Below are positions 33,640 through 43,121 of a DNA stretch of 64,000 nucleotides, in pieces. Every line of letters begins with the position of its first letter. Position 1 is the stretch's first letter. Source of the stretch: Roseateles depolymerans (GTDB taxonomy: Bacteria > Pseudomonadota > Gammaproteobacteria > Burkholderiales > Burkholderiaceae_C); assembly GCA_003241055.1 (NCBI GenBank), contig QFOD01000021.1, positions 40,251 through 104,250 of the forward strand, read 5' to 3'. The notes under the pieces are model-generated. The model was not told where the DNA came from. It saw only the letters and a program-made list of their open reading frames with translations, and searched no databases. Position numbers and translations under genes: made by a program.

Positions 33640-35771
33640 CATTCGCCCGCGCGCTATCGCCGCGGAATACGGCCAGCGCGCCTTCTTTGGTCGATGCCTT
33701 GCTGGACAGCCTGCCGGAAGCGGCCTGGCTGGTCGACGGTCGCAGCCTGACGGTCTGCGGCATCAATCGTGCCGCGCTGCGCCTGCTGGGCCTGAAGCCC
33801 GAGCGCGCGATGGGTGTGCGACCGACGCAGCTGTGCGGGTCGCTGGAGGATGAAACCTTCTGGATGGGTGCCGAGCAGGATGCGTTCGCGCGCATCCGCT
33901 CCGACACCGTGCTCACCCACAGCGATGGCCAGCCGCGCTGGGTCAGCCGCAGCATCAGCCCGCTGCAACTGCCCGATGGTGATCACTACTGGCTGGTGCT
34001 GCTGCACGACCAGACGCGTCGGCGCCGTGCCGAGGCCGAGCGCGAGACGCTGCTGGCCGAGCTGCGCGCCACGCTCGAATCCACGGCCGACGGCATCCTG
34101 GTGGTCGATCTGGCCGGCCGGGTGCGCAGCTTCAACCGCCGCTTCGCCAAACTCTGGGGCCTGCCCGGCGGGCTGCAGCACGAGCCCGGCGATGCCGGCC
34201 TGTGGCTGAGCCTGCAGCGCGTGATGCGCGATGGCGAGCAATACCGCAATCGCATCCAGGCGCTGCTGGAGGCGCCGCTGATGCGTTCCAGCGACGTGCT
34301 GCGCCTGGCCGACGGCCGGGTGCTGGAGCAGGTGTCGCTGCCGCAGATGAGCCGGGGCGAACCCATAGGCCGGGTGTTCTCCTTCCGTGATCTGTCGGAG
34401 AAGCTGGCGGCCCACCAGCGCATCGAGGAGCTGGGGCGCTCCGACGTGCTGACCGGTGCGCCCAACCGCCGCGCACTGTCGGACCGCATCGTCCAGCAGA
34501 TTGCCGCCGTGGCCGACGGTTCGCCGGGGCCGGGTTTTGCGCTGCTGCATGTGGACCTGGACCGCTTCAAGCAGATCAACGACACGCTCGGCCACAGCTA
34601 TGGCGACCGGGTGCTGCGCGAGGTGGCGATGCGGCTGCGCGGTGCCGTGGGCGAAGCCGACACGCTGGCACGGCTGGGCGGCGACGAATTCGCGCTGCTG
34701 GTGGACGCGGCCGATGCATCGGCCGCCGAGGCCAGCGCCCGTCGGGTGCAGGAGCTGCTGGCCCAGCCCTTCAGCTTCGACACGCTGAGCTTCACCGTCA
34801 CCGCCAGCTGCGGCATCGCGCTGTACCCGGGCGACGGCCACACGCCGGACGAACTCATGGCCAGCGCCGAGCGCGCGATGCACTGGGTCAAGGAAGGCGG
34901 CCGGGCGGGTTTTCGCTTCCATGTGCCGCGCCGGGAGGTCGACCTGCTGTCGCGCATGCGCCTGGACCACGCGATGCGCCAGGCCCTGGTGGACGGGCGT
35001 TTCCGCCTGCACTACCAGCCCCAGGTCGAGCTGGGCAGCGACCGCGTGATCGGCGCCGAGGCGCTGATCCGCTGGCGCGACCCGCAGCGCGGCGATATCT
35101 CGCCCGCCGAATTCATCCCGCTGGCCGAGGAGAGCGGTTTCGTCGTCGCCATCGGCGACTGGGTGCTGCGCGAGGCCATCGGCCAGGCGGCCCGCTGGCT
35201 CAGCCAGGGTCTGCGCATGCCGGTGGCGGTCAACGTGTCGGCCCTGCAGTTCCAGCAGGCCCAGTTCGTCGATACGGTGGCCAATGCGCTGCGCGACGCC
35301 GCGCTGCCGCCCAGCCTGCTGGAGCTGGAGCTCACCGAGGGCGTGCTGCTGGGCGATGCCGAGGAGGCGCTGCGCCGCGTCAGCGCGCTGGCCGCGCTCG
35401 GGGTCAACCTGTCCATCGACGATTTCGGTACCGGCTACTCCTCGCTGGCCTACCTGAAGCGCTTCCCTATCCAGCGGCTCAAGATCGACCGCAGCTTCGT
35501 GCAGGGCCTGCCCGGCACGGCCAGCGACGCCGGCATCGCCAACGCCATCGTGCAGATGGGGCGGGCGCTGGGCCTGCAGGTCATCGCCGAGGGCGTGGAA
35601 ACCGAGGCGCAGCGCGACTTCCTGGCCCAGGCCGGCTGCCATGAGTTCCAGGGCTATCTGTTCGCGCCTGCGCTGCGGCCGGAGGAATTCGAGCAGAAGG
35701 TGCGGCCGCGCCGCGTGATCAATGAACTGCCGGGCGTGTCCGGCTGGATGGGTCTGGCCGGCAACGGCTGA
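33636..35771 (+). CDS. PAS-GGDEF-EAL cyclic-di-GMP turnover protein
   Basis: This 711-aa protein has two PAS-like domains (about 15-130 and 140-255), a GGDEF domain with intact signature (LARLGGDEFALL near residue 352) and an EAL domain with GAEALIRW and DDFGTGYSSLAYLK. The position for the inhibitory RxxD motif reads GEAD, so product feedback is probably absent, unlike in the protein encoded at 5.7-7.8 kb. It is translationally coupled to the HD-GYP phosphodiesterase by a GTGA overlap. It is cytoplasmic, with the signal probably sensed by the PAS domains. Confidence 0.92.
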   Translation: MTFARALSPRNTASAPSLVDALLDSLPEAAWLVDGRSLTVCGINRAALRLLGLKPERAMGVRPTQLCGSLEDETFWMGAEQDAFARIRSDTVLTHSDGQPRWVSRSISPLQLPDGDHYWLVLLHDQTRRRRAEAERETLLAELRATLESTADGILVVDLAGRVRSFNRRFAKLWGLPGGLQHEPGDAGLWLSLQRVMRDGEQYRNRIQALLEAPLMRSSDVLRLADGRVLEQVSLPQMSRGEPIGRVFSFRDLSEKLAAHQRIEELGRSDVLTGAPNRRALSDRIVQQIAAVADGSPGPGFALLHVDLDRFKQINDTLGHSYGDRVLREVAMRLRGAVGEADTLARLGGDEFALLVDAADASAAEASARRVQELLAQPFSFDTLSFTVTASCGIALYPGDGHTPDELMASAERAMHWVKEGGRAGFRFHVPRREVDLLSRMRLDHAMRQALVDGRFRLHYQPQVELGSDRVIGAEALIRWRDPQRGDISPAEFIPLAEESGFVVAIGDWVLREAIGQAARWLSQGLRMPVAVNVSALQFQQAQFVDTVANALRDAALPPSLLELELTEGVLLGDAEEALRRVSALAALGVNLSIDDFGTGYSSLAYLKRFPIQRLKIDRSFVQGLPGTASDAGIANAIVQMGRALGLQVIAEGVETEAQRDFLAQAGCHEFQGYLFAPALRPEEFEQKVRPRRVINELPGVSGWMGLAGNG

Positions 35772-35780
35772 GGTGCGGCC

Positions 35781-36104
35781 ATGCTCTATCGTTTCCGTTC
35801 GCCGGCAGGGGCCGATGTCGTGATGCTCGGTGACACCGGCGCCACGCTGCTGGAGCTGCTAGGCCGCGAGCCTGGGGCGCAGGGCCTCTTCAAGGCCGGC
35901 GAGCTGCCGGCGCTGATTGCGCGGCTCGAGGCCGCAGTGGCCGACGACGAGACCCGCTTCCAGCAGTCCGTCGAGGCCGCGCGCGCCGCTGGCGAGCCCG
36001 CGCCCAAGCGAAGCGGCATCAGCCTGCGTCAGCGCGCCTGGCCGCTGCGCGAGCTGCTGCAGCACAGCCAGCGCGAGCAGGTCGACGTCGTCTGGGGCGT
36101 GTAG
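35781..36104 (+). CDS. DUF1840 domain-containing protein
   Basis: This small cytoplasmic protein (107 aa) belongs to a family seen mainly in betaproteobacteria. The N-terminal LYRFRSPAGADVVMLGDTGATLLELLGREPGAQG and the C-terminal ISLRQRAWPLRELLQHSQREQVDVVWGV are its conserved ends. No catalytic motif or structure-based function is known to me. It overlaps the following phosphatase gene by one base and so probably shares its transcript. Confidence 0.85.
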   Translation: MLYRFRSPAGADVVMLGDTGATLLELLGREPGAQGLFKAGELPALIARLEAAVADDETRFQQSVEAARAAGEPAPKRSGISLRQRAWPLRELLQHSQREQVDVVWGV

Positions 36105-36748
36105 TGACGCAGGAACCCACCCGCGTCGTGCTGATCCGTCACGGCGAGACGCTGTGGAATCGTTCGGCGCGCATCCAGGGGCACACCGACATCCCGCTCA
36201 GCCCGCTGGGCCTCGAACAGGCGCGCCGCCTGGCCGCGGCGCTGGCGGACGAGCCGTTGACGGCCATCTACAGCAGCGACCTGCAGCGCGCCCGGCAGAC
36301 CGCCGAGGCGCTGGGCGAGGTGCATGACCTGACCCTGAAGCTGGACCCCGGGCTGCGCGAGCGCAGCTTCGGCTGCTTCGAGGGCCTGACCTGGGACGAG
36401 ATCGCGCAGGCCCACCCGGAGGACGCCGAGCGCTGGCGGCGGCGCGAGCCCGGATTCGCGGTCGGGGGCGGCGAGTCGCTGATCGACTTCAGCGCGCGGT
36501 GTGTGTCGGCCGCGTTGCGCGCCGCCGGCGCGCATGCGGGCGGCGTGGTGGCCATCGTGGCGCATGGCGGCGTGCTGGACTGCCTCTACCGCGCGGCCAC
36601 GCGCGTGGCCCTGGATGCGCCGCGCAGCTGGCAGCTGGGCAATGCGTCGATCAACCGCCTGCTGGCCACGCCCGAGGGCTTCACGCTGGTGGGCTGGAAC
36701 GACGACCATCACCTGGCCGGCCTGACGGCCGACGACATCAGCGCCTGA
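36104..36748 (+). CDS. Histidine phosphatase family protein (phosphoglycerate mutase-like)
   Basis: This 214-aa member of the branch-1 histidine phosphatases has the phospho-histidine motif LIRHGETLWN at the N-terminus, the Glu in LRERSFGCFEGL and the second His in VAIVAHGGVLDCL. Such GpmB/CobC-like proteins are usually phosphatases of small phosphorylated metabolites and not true mutases. The GTG start overlaps the stop of the DUF1840 gene. Confidence 0.88.
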   Translation: MTQEPTRVVLIRHGETLWNRSARIQGHTDIPLSPLGLEQARRLAAALADEPLTAIYSSDLQRARQTAEALGEVHDLTLKLDPGLRERSFGCFEGLTWDEIAQAHPEDAERWRRREPGFAVGGGESLIDFSARCVSAALRAAGAHAGGVVAIVAHGGVLDCLYRAATRVALDAPRSWQLGNASINRLLATPEGFTLVGWNDDHHLAGLTADDISA

Positions 36749-36787
36749 GTGCCCGGGCGGCGTGGCGGGCGTACCGCAGGAGGAACG

Positions 36788-37753
36788 ATGAAGGGGTTCG
36801 TGTTCATCGCCTGCGCGCTGCTGGCCGGCCTCCCGGCCTTCGCGCAGGGCACGCTCACGCTGTGGGGGCGCTTCAACACCAGCGTCGAGAGTCAGAAGTT
36901 CGGCGACGCACCGCGCCGAGCGGTCATGCAGAACAACGGCTCACGCCTCGGACTGAAGGGCGACGAAGACCTGGGGGCCGGGCTCAGGGCCTCGTTCTGG
37001 CTGGAGCATGGCTTCAATGCCGACAGCGGGGCGGCCAGCGGCACCACGTTCTGGAACCGCGCGTCCTACGTCGAGCTGGCCAGCGCGGCGCTGGGCGGCG
37101 TGCGCGTGGGCCAGTGGTTTCCGGGCTCCTACTACGCCACCGCCGACTACGTCAGCATCTTCAACCACGACACCGGCACCTCGGCCGATGCGCTCTACGC
37201 GACGCGCTTCCAGACGTCCAACAAGCTGGCCTATTTCAGCCCCCGGGCCGGCGGCTGGGGTGCCGAGCTGTCGGTCGCGGCCGGCGAAGGCACGACGACG
37301 CGGGCGACCGACGCTTCGGTCAGCTACGACGCCGGCGCGGCCCATGCCGGCCTGGGGTATGAACGCAAGGGCAGCTTCACCCAGGTCGCGCTGCGCGGGC
37401 TCCACGAATTCGGCCCTCTGGTGCTGGGGGGCTATCTGCAGCGTGCCCAGGATGATCGCCCCGGGGTGGGGCGCCGCCACTGGCAGGTCTGGCGTCTGGC
37501 CGGCATGTATGCCGTGGGCGCGGCGGAGCTGCATGTCAGCGTCGGGCGGGCCGGCGACATCCTCGGCGAGGACGGCGCCCGGCAGCTGCTGCTGGGGCTG
37601 AACTACCACCTGAGCCGCCGCACCAAGCTCTACGGCTTCTACACGCGGCTCGACAACCAGGCGCGCGCCGTCTACACACCGGGCGGCCTGTCGGGCTCGG
37701 CGCCCGGGGCTGACTTCTCGGCCCTTTCGGCGGGCCTGCGGCACAACTTCTGA
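36788..37753 (+). CDS. Gram-negative outer membrane porin
   Basis: This is a trimeric 16-strand-type general porin (321 aa). It has a signal peptide ending LPAFA before QGTLTLWGRF, then betaproteobacterial porin features: SRLGLKGDEDLGAGLRASFWLEHGF, the L3-like loop around NRASYVELASAALGGVRVGQWF, and the C-terminal strand ending HNF. It is shorter than the ~350-380 aa common for the family. A strong AGGAGGAAC lies in front of the ATG. It allows passive diffusion of small solutes. Confidence 0.88.
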   Translation: MKGFVFIACALLAGLPAFAQGTLTLWGRFNTSVESQKFGDAPRRAVMQNNGSRLGLKGDEDLGAGLRASFWLEHGFNADSGAASGTTFWNRASYVELASAALGGVRVGQWFPGSYYATADYVSIFNHDTGTSADALYATRFQTSNKLAYFSPRAGGWGAELSVAAGEGTTTRATDASVSYDAGAAHAGLGYERKGSFTQVALRGLHEFGPLVLGGYLQRAQDDRPGVGRRHWQVWRLAGMYAVGAAELHVSVGRAGDILGEDGARQLLLGLNYHLSRRTKLYGFYTRLDNQARAVYTPGGLSGSAPGADFSALSAGLRHNF

Positions 37754-37758
37754 GCGCC

Positions 37759-37775
37759 GGCCGCGCCGGGCGGCC
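37759..37775. terminator. Stem-loop between the convergent porin and ruvB genes
   Basis: GGCCGC and GCGGCC pair perfectly around GCCGG, exactly filling the 22-bp gap between the two convergent stops. There is no T-run, so it is a possible shared mRNA-end structure and not a proven terminator. Confidence 0.35.
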
Positions 37776-38840
<1,065 letters not shown>

Positions 38841-38850
38841 GCCGGCGCCT

Positions 38851-39420
38851 TCAGGACAGCTTCTTCAGCGCCAGCTTGATGCCGTCGCTGACGCCCACGT
38901 CGGCCGGCAGCGCCTTCAGCGCGGCGGCGGCGTCCTTCTCGCTGTAGCCCAGCGCGATCAGCGCCTGCAGGATGTCGGCCTGGGCGTCGCTGGCGACCGT
39001 GGCGGGCAGCGCAAGATCCGGCCCCAGCTTGCCCTTGAGCTCCAGCAGCAGGCGCTCGGCGGTCTTCTTGCCGATGCCGGGCACCTTGGTCAGCCGCCCG
39101 GCCTCCTGGCGCGACACGGCCTGCGCGAGCTCGGGCACCGACAGCCCCGACAGCAGCGCCAGCGCCATCTTCGGCCCGACCCCGCTGATCTTGATGAGCT
39201 GGCGGAAGGTGGCCCGCTCTTCCTGTGTGAGGAAGCCGAACAGCTGCTGCGCATCCTCGCGGACGACGAAGTGCGTCAGCAGCACGGCGCGCTCGCCCAC
39301 GGCGCCCAGGTTGAAGAAGGTGCTCATGGGCACGTCGACCTCGTAGCCGACGCCGCCCACGTCGATCAGCACCTGGGGCGGGGTTTTCTCGGCAATGACG
39401 CCGCTGAGTCGTCCGATCAT
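38851..39420 (-). CDS. ruvA: Holliday junction branch migration protein RuvA
   Basis: RuvA is the tetrameric protein that binds four-way junctions and recruits RuvB. At 189 aa it has an N-terminal OB fold (MIGRLSGVIAEKTPPQVLIDVGGVGYEV), two helix-hairpin-helix motifs (KISGVGPKMALALLSGL and KVPGIGKKTAERLLLEL) and the C-terminal domain III that touches RuvB. The ATG opening MIGRLSG is the universal RuvA start. A CACAAT hexamer lies exactly 6 nt before it and there is no Shine-Dalgarno site. Confidence 0.97.
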   Translation of the reverse strand: MIGRLSGVIAEKTPPQVLIDVGGVGYEVDVPMSTFFNLGAVGERAVLLTHFVVREDAQQLFGFLTQEERATFRQLIKISGVGPKMALALLSGLSVPELAQAVSRQEAGRLTKVPGIGKKTAERLLLELKGKLGPDLALPATVASDAQADILQALIALGYSEKDAAAALKALPADVGVSDGIKLALKKLS

Positions 39421-39426
39421 CCGCGG

Positions 39427-39432
39427 ATTGTG
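39427..39432 (-). promoter_or_regulatory. -10-like hexamer of ruvA, possible leaderless start
   Basis: CACAAT on the minus strand is followed by CCGCGG and then the ruvA ATG. No ribosome binding site is seen. Confidence 0.4.
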
Positions 39433-39515
39433 CCGCCCCCGAGCCACCCGTCGGCCGAGCGCGGCGTGTGCAGACGCCTGCGGGTGCCCGGTTCAGCTGC
39501 CGCGCCGGGGCCGGC

Positions 39516-40169
39516 TCAGTTGCGGCCGAACAGCCCCAGGCGTTGCGCCTCCAGTGCGGCCTCGGCGCGCGAGCTCACGTTGAGCTTGCGGTAGATCTGC
39601 TTCACGTAGTCGGCGATGGTGTGGCGGGACAGGCCCAGCTGCACGCCGATCTCGGGCAGCGTGAAGCCCTTGGCCACGCGCAGCAGCACCTCGGTCTCGC
39701 GGTCGGTCAGCGACACCTCGTGCAGCAGCGCCTGCGAGCTGGGCTTGGCGTGGGCCGCAAAGTAGGCGATGACCTTGCGCGCGATCGACGGCGACAGCGG
39801 CGGTTCGCCCTGGCTCATGCGCTGCAGCTGTTCGACCAGCAACTCGCGCGACTGTTCCTTCAGCAGGTAGCCGAAGGCGCCCGCCTGCAGCGCAGGGAAC
39901 AGGTGCTCGTCGTCGTCGTGGATGGTGACGATGACCGATTGCACCTCGGGCTGCTTCTCGCGCAGCGCGGCGATCACGTCCACGCCGGAGCCATCGGGCA
40001 GGCCGAGGTCCAGCAGCGCCAGCGTGAAGCGCTGGCTGTTGACCAGGGCCAGCGCGTCCTGGACGCGCGAGCATTCGGTGATCTGTGCATTCGCAAACAC
40101 CTGCTTGACCAGAGCCTTCAGCCAGGCGCGGATCTCAGGGATGTCTTCGAGCAGCAGGATATGGTTCAT
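39516..40169 (-). CDS. NarL/LuxR-type response regulator
   Basis: This two-component response regulator has 217 aa. The receiver domain has Glu8/Asp9, the phospho-acceptor Asp54 (ALLDLGLPDGSG) and Lys104. The C-terminal LuxR-type helix-turn-helix is clear (LTDRETEVLLRVAKGFTLPEIGVQLGLSRHTIADYVKQIYRKLNV). I start at the ATG opening NHILLLED; the open frame extends further but without receiver similarity. The cognate histidine kinase gene ends 14 nt upstream. The regulon is unknown. Confidence 0.93.
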   Translation of the reverse strand: MNHILLLEDIPEIRAWLKALVKQVFANAQITECSRVQDALALVNSQRFTLALLDLGLPDGSGVDVIAALREKQPEVQSVIVTIHDDDEHLFPALQAGAFGYLLKEQSRELLVEQLQRMSQGEPPLSPSIARKVIAYFAAHAKPSSQALLHEVSLTDRETEVLLRVAKGFTLPEIGVQLGLSRHTIADYVKQIYRKLNVSSRAEAALEAQRLGLFGRN

Positions 40170-40183
40170 AAAAGGCTCCGCGA

Positions 40184-41590
40184 TCAAAGAGGGATCGTCA
40201 GGCGGATCACAGTACCCCAGCCGGGACCGGACTCCACCAGGCACTGGCCATGCATCTGCTTGGCCCGTGATTTCATGCTCGCCATTCCGTGGCCCCGATC
40301 CAACCTTCCGTCCAGTTCGGTCGGAATGCCCTGGCCGTTGTCCTGGATGGTCAGGATGAAGTCACCATGCTGCACCGCGCTGCTGATGGTCGCGTGCGTG
40401 GCGCCGCTGTGCTTGATGATGTTGGACACGGATTCGCGCAGGATACGCGTGGTCTGCACATAGGCCCGGGCCTGCAGCGTGTGCGTGACCTCTTCCGATG
40501 GCGACTTCCACTCGGCCAGGATGTTGGCCTGGCCCAGGCGCGACACCACCTCGGCCCGCCAGTCGCCCAGCGCATCGATCAGATGGACCGGCTTGCCAGT
40601 CAGGCCGCGCACCGACAGACGCATTTCCTCCAGCGCTTCACGCGCCAGCGTCGAGATGCGGTCGGATTCGCTGGTGTGCACGATGGTCAGCAGCTTGGCG
40701 CCCAGGTCGTCGTGCAGGTCGGCCGCAATGCGCTTGCGCTCGCGCTCCGTCACCTGTTCGAGCTTCTGCTCCGCCAGTGCGCTGTGGTTGCGCTCCACCT
40801 CGGCGACCCGGTCCTGCAGATGCTGCTCCATCGCGACGATGTGGCGTTCGGCGTCCACCCGGGCCTGCGCGATGCCGCTCACCACCTGCAGGCCCAGGCC
40901 CAGCATCAGCACCGGCAGCATCAGGCCCAGCCAGGGCGACCACTCCCACCATTGCGTCGGAGCCGCCAGCGCCAGCAGCAGCTCGCCGGCCAGCGCGGCC
41001 ATCGTGGGCAGCAGCAGCGCCGCGTGCCAGCGCCAGTCGCTCGCGTCGCTGGGTTCGGCTGTGTCGGCCGCCTCGGGGCCACGTCGTGCCAGCCACAGCG
41101 CCCAGCCCATGGCGGCGATCAGCTCCAGGCTCAGCACGGCATGCCAGATCTCGTCGAGCAGACCGCCCTGGCCGCCGGTCAGCAGCAGGCTGGCCGGCAC
41201 GATCAGGCACTGGATCAGCAGCGCATGATCGATCCAGCTGCGCTTCCAGTTCTGCTGGCGCAGCAGGTACTGGGTCGCGCACAGCACCAGCAGCGTCATC
41301 AGCAGTGAGCGCAGGCTGGCCGAGCCGGGGCCGGAGGCGGCCCGCAGCAGCACCCAGCTCAGCATCATGCCGACCAGGAAGTTGGCGGGCCGCTCCCGCG
41401 GGTGCAGGCCGGCCACCAGGCCGATCACGGCCGCCATCAGCGCCAGCATCGCGGCGACCCAGCCGTGCACGGTCGCGGCCCACAGCTGGCCGACGGACTG
41501 GGCTTGGGCGGCGGCGGGCAGCACCAGCAGCAAGGGCAACAGCCACCGTGCGCGCCGCGCTGCGCCCGACGGTGTAACGGAGTTTTTCAT
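40184..41590 (-). CDS. Sensor histidine kinase, NarX/DegS-like (HisKA_3)
   Basis: This membrane kinase (468 aa) would phosphorylate the response regulator encoded next to it. A signal-like first segment and about six further hydrophobic segments (residues ~10-250) suggest a membrane-embedded sensor. A coiled region leads into the HisKA_3 dimerisation motif ERKRIAADLHDDLGAKLLTIV with its phospho-histidine. The ATPase domain has TRILRESVSNIIKHSGATHA, DNGQGIP and GHGMASMKSRA. CACAAT lies 8 nt before the ATG. The signal is unknown. Confidence 0.92.
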   Translation of the reverse strand: MKNSVTPSGAARRARWLLPLLLVLPAAAQAQSVGQLWAATVHGWVAAMLALMAAVIGLVAGLHPRERPANFLVGMMLSWVLLRAASGPGSASLRSLLMTLLVLCATQYLLRQQNWKRSWIDHALLIQCLIVPASLLLTGGQGGLLDEIWHAVLSLELIAAMGWALWLARRGPEAADTAEPSDASDWRWHAALLLPTMAALAGELLLALAAPTQWWEWSPWLGLMLPVLMLGLGLQVVSGIAQARVDAERHIVAMEQHLQDRVAEVERNHSALAEQKLEQVTERERKRIAADLHDDLGAKLLTIVHTSESDRISTLAREALEEMRLSVRGLTGKPVHLIDALGDWRAEVVSRLGQANILAEWKSPSEEVTHTLQARAYVQTTRILRESVSNIIKHSGATHATISSAVQHGDFILTIQDNGQGIPTELDGRLDRGHGMASMKSRAKQMHGQCLVESGPGWGTVIRLTIPL

Positions 41591-41677
41591 GGGCCGGCAT
41601 TGTGAGGGAGGCCCCAGCCCTTCCGGGGCGGGGAATGCACCAGCGACAATCTGGCTTCGCGCTCATTCCTGCCTGCC

Positions 41678-42664
41678 GTGATCCTCAAATTCAGCTTCGA
41701 ACCCGTCGACAACACCCGTCTGGCCCGCCTGTGTGGCAGCCTGGATGCCAACCTGCGCGAGATCGAGGCCACGCTGGGGGTGAAGATCACCCGACGCGAC
41801 GCAGAGTTCCGTGTCGAGGGCGCCAAGGCCGCGGCCCAGCGCACGGAGAGCCTGCTCGAGGCCTTGTACGAACGTGCGCGCCGGCCGCTGCCGGCCGAAA
41901 CGCTGCAGCTGGCGCTGGTCGAGGCACTGAGTCCGCCGGCCTCGTCTGCCACGCGTCAGGCCGCGGCCGCACCGCCCGGGGCCGACGGCCCGCTGGTGCT
42001 GCGCACCCGCCGCGCCGACCTGTCGGCCCGCACGCCGCGCCAGCACCAGTACCTGCAGCAGATCCTGTCGCACGACATCACCTTCGGCCTGGGGCCGGCG
42101 GGCACGGGCAAGACCTTTCTGGCCGTGGCCTGTGCGGTGGATGCACTGGAGCGCGCCGGCGTGCAGCGCATCATCCTGACGCGGCCGGCGGTGGAAGCCG
42201 GTGAGCGCCTGGGCTTCCTGCCCGGCGACCTGACGCAGAAGGTCGACCCCTATCTGCGCCCGCTCTACGACGCGCTCTACGACCTGATGGGCTTCGACCG
42301 CGTGACCAAGGCCTTCGAGAAGGGGCAGCTGGAGGTGGCGCCGCTGGCCTTCATGCGCGGCCGCACGCTCAACCATGCGTTCGTGATCCTGGACGAGGCG
42401 CAGAACACCACGCCCGAGCAGATGAAGATGTTCCTGACCCGCATCGGCTTCGGCAGCCGCTGCGTCGTCACCGGCGACACCAGCCAGATCGACCTGCCGC
42501 GCGGCGTGATGTCCGGCCTGGTGGACGCCGAACGTGTGCTGGCGCGGGTGAAGGGCATTGCCATGACCCGCTTCACCAGCGCCGACGTGGTGCGCCATCC
42601 GCTGGTGGCCCGCATCGTCGAGGCCTATGAAGCCCGCGCCAAGCGCGAAGCCCGCGAGGCCTGA
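41678..42664 (+). CDS. ybeZ: PhoH-like ATPase
   Basis: This cytoplasmic P-loop ATPase (328 aa) is of the PhoH family and is thought to assist the endoribonuclease YbeY in rRNA processing and quality control. Walker A is GPAGTGKTFLAVACAVDAL and Walker B is FVILDEAQNTTPEQMKMFLTRIGFGS; the arginine-rich RPAVEAGERLGFLPGDL segment is typical. The start is the GTG read as MILKFSFEP. ybeY follows after 4 nt, the usual order. Confidence 0.95.
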   Translation: MILKFSFEPVDNTRLARLCGSLDANLREIEATLGVKITRRDAEFRVEGAKAAAQRTESLLEALYERARRPLPAETLQLALVEALSPPASSATRQAAAAPPGADGPLVLRTRRADLSARTPRQHQYLQQILSHDITFGLGPAGTGKTFLAVACAVDALERAGVQRIILTRPAVEAGERLGFLPGDLTQKVDPYLRPLYDALYDLMGFDRVTKAFEKGQLEVAPLAFMRGRTLNHAFVILDEAQNTTPEQMKMFLTRIGFGSRCVVTGDTSQIDLPRGVMSGLVDAERVLARVKGIAMTRFTSADVVRHPLVARIVEAYEARAKREAREA

Positions 42665-42668
42665 GCCC

Positions 42669-43121
42669 ATGAAACCCGAACTCCAGTTGTCCCTGCAATT
42701 CGCCGATGCCCGCCATCGCGACCAGCTACCCCGCCACAAGGTGGCGCGCTACATCCGTGCGGCATTGGAGCTGCCGGGCGAGATCACGGTGCGCATCGTC
42801 GATGCCGAGGAGGGGCGGGCGCTGAACCGCGAGTTCCGCGGCAAGGACTACGCGACCAACGTGCTGACCTTCGATTACGCCCACGAGCCCGTGGTGGCGG
42901 CCGACCTGGTCATCTGCGCCGAGGTGGTCGAGCGCGAGGCGGCCGAGATGGGCATCGCGCTGCTGGACCACTACGCCCACATGCTGGTGCACGGCACGCT
43001 GCACGCGCAGGGCTATGACCACGAAGAGGACGACGAGGCCGAGTGCATGGAGGCCCGCGAGACCGAGATCATGCTGGGCCTGGGCTTTGCCGACCCCTAT
43101 CTGAATCCCAAACGAGCCTGA
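42669..43121 (+). CDS. ybeY: Endoribonuclease YbeY
   Basis: YbeY is a zinc-dependent single-strand endoribonuclease needed for 16S rRNA 3' end maturation and ribosome quality control. The 150-aa protein holds the metal-binding motif HGTLHAQGYDH (His108, His112, His118) and the family segment LNREFRGKDYATNVLTFDY. It follows the PhoH-like gene by 4 nt. Its last 53 bases overlap the 3' end of the convergent histidine kinase gene, an unusually long overlap. Confidence 0.96.
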   Translation: MKPELQLSLQFADARHRDQLPRHKVARYIRAALELPGEITVRIVDAEEGRALNREFRGKDYATNVLTFDYAHEPVVAADLVICAEVVEREAAEMGIALLDHYAHMLVHGTLHAQGYDHEEDDEAECMEARETEIMLGLGFADPYLNPKRA

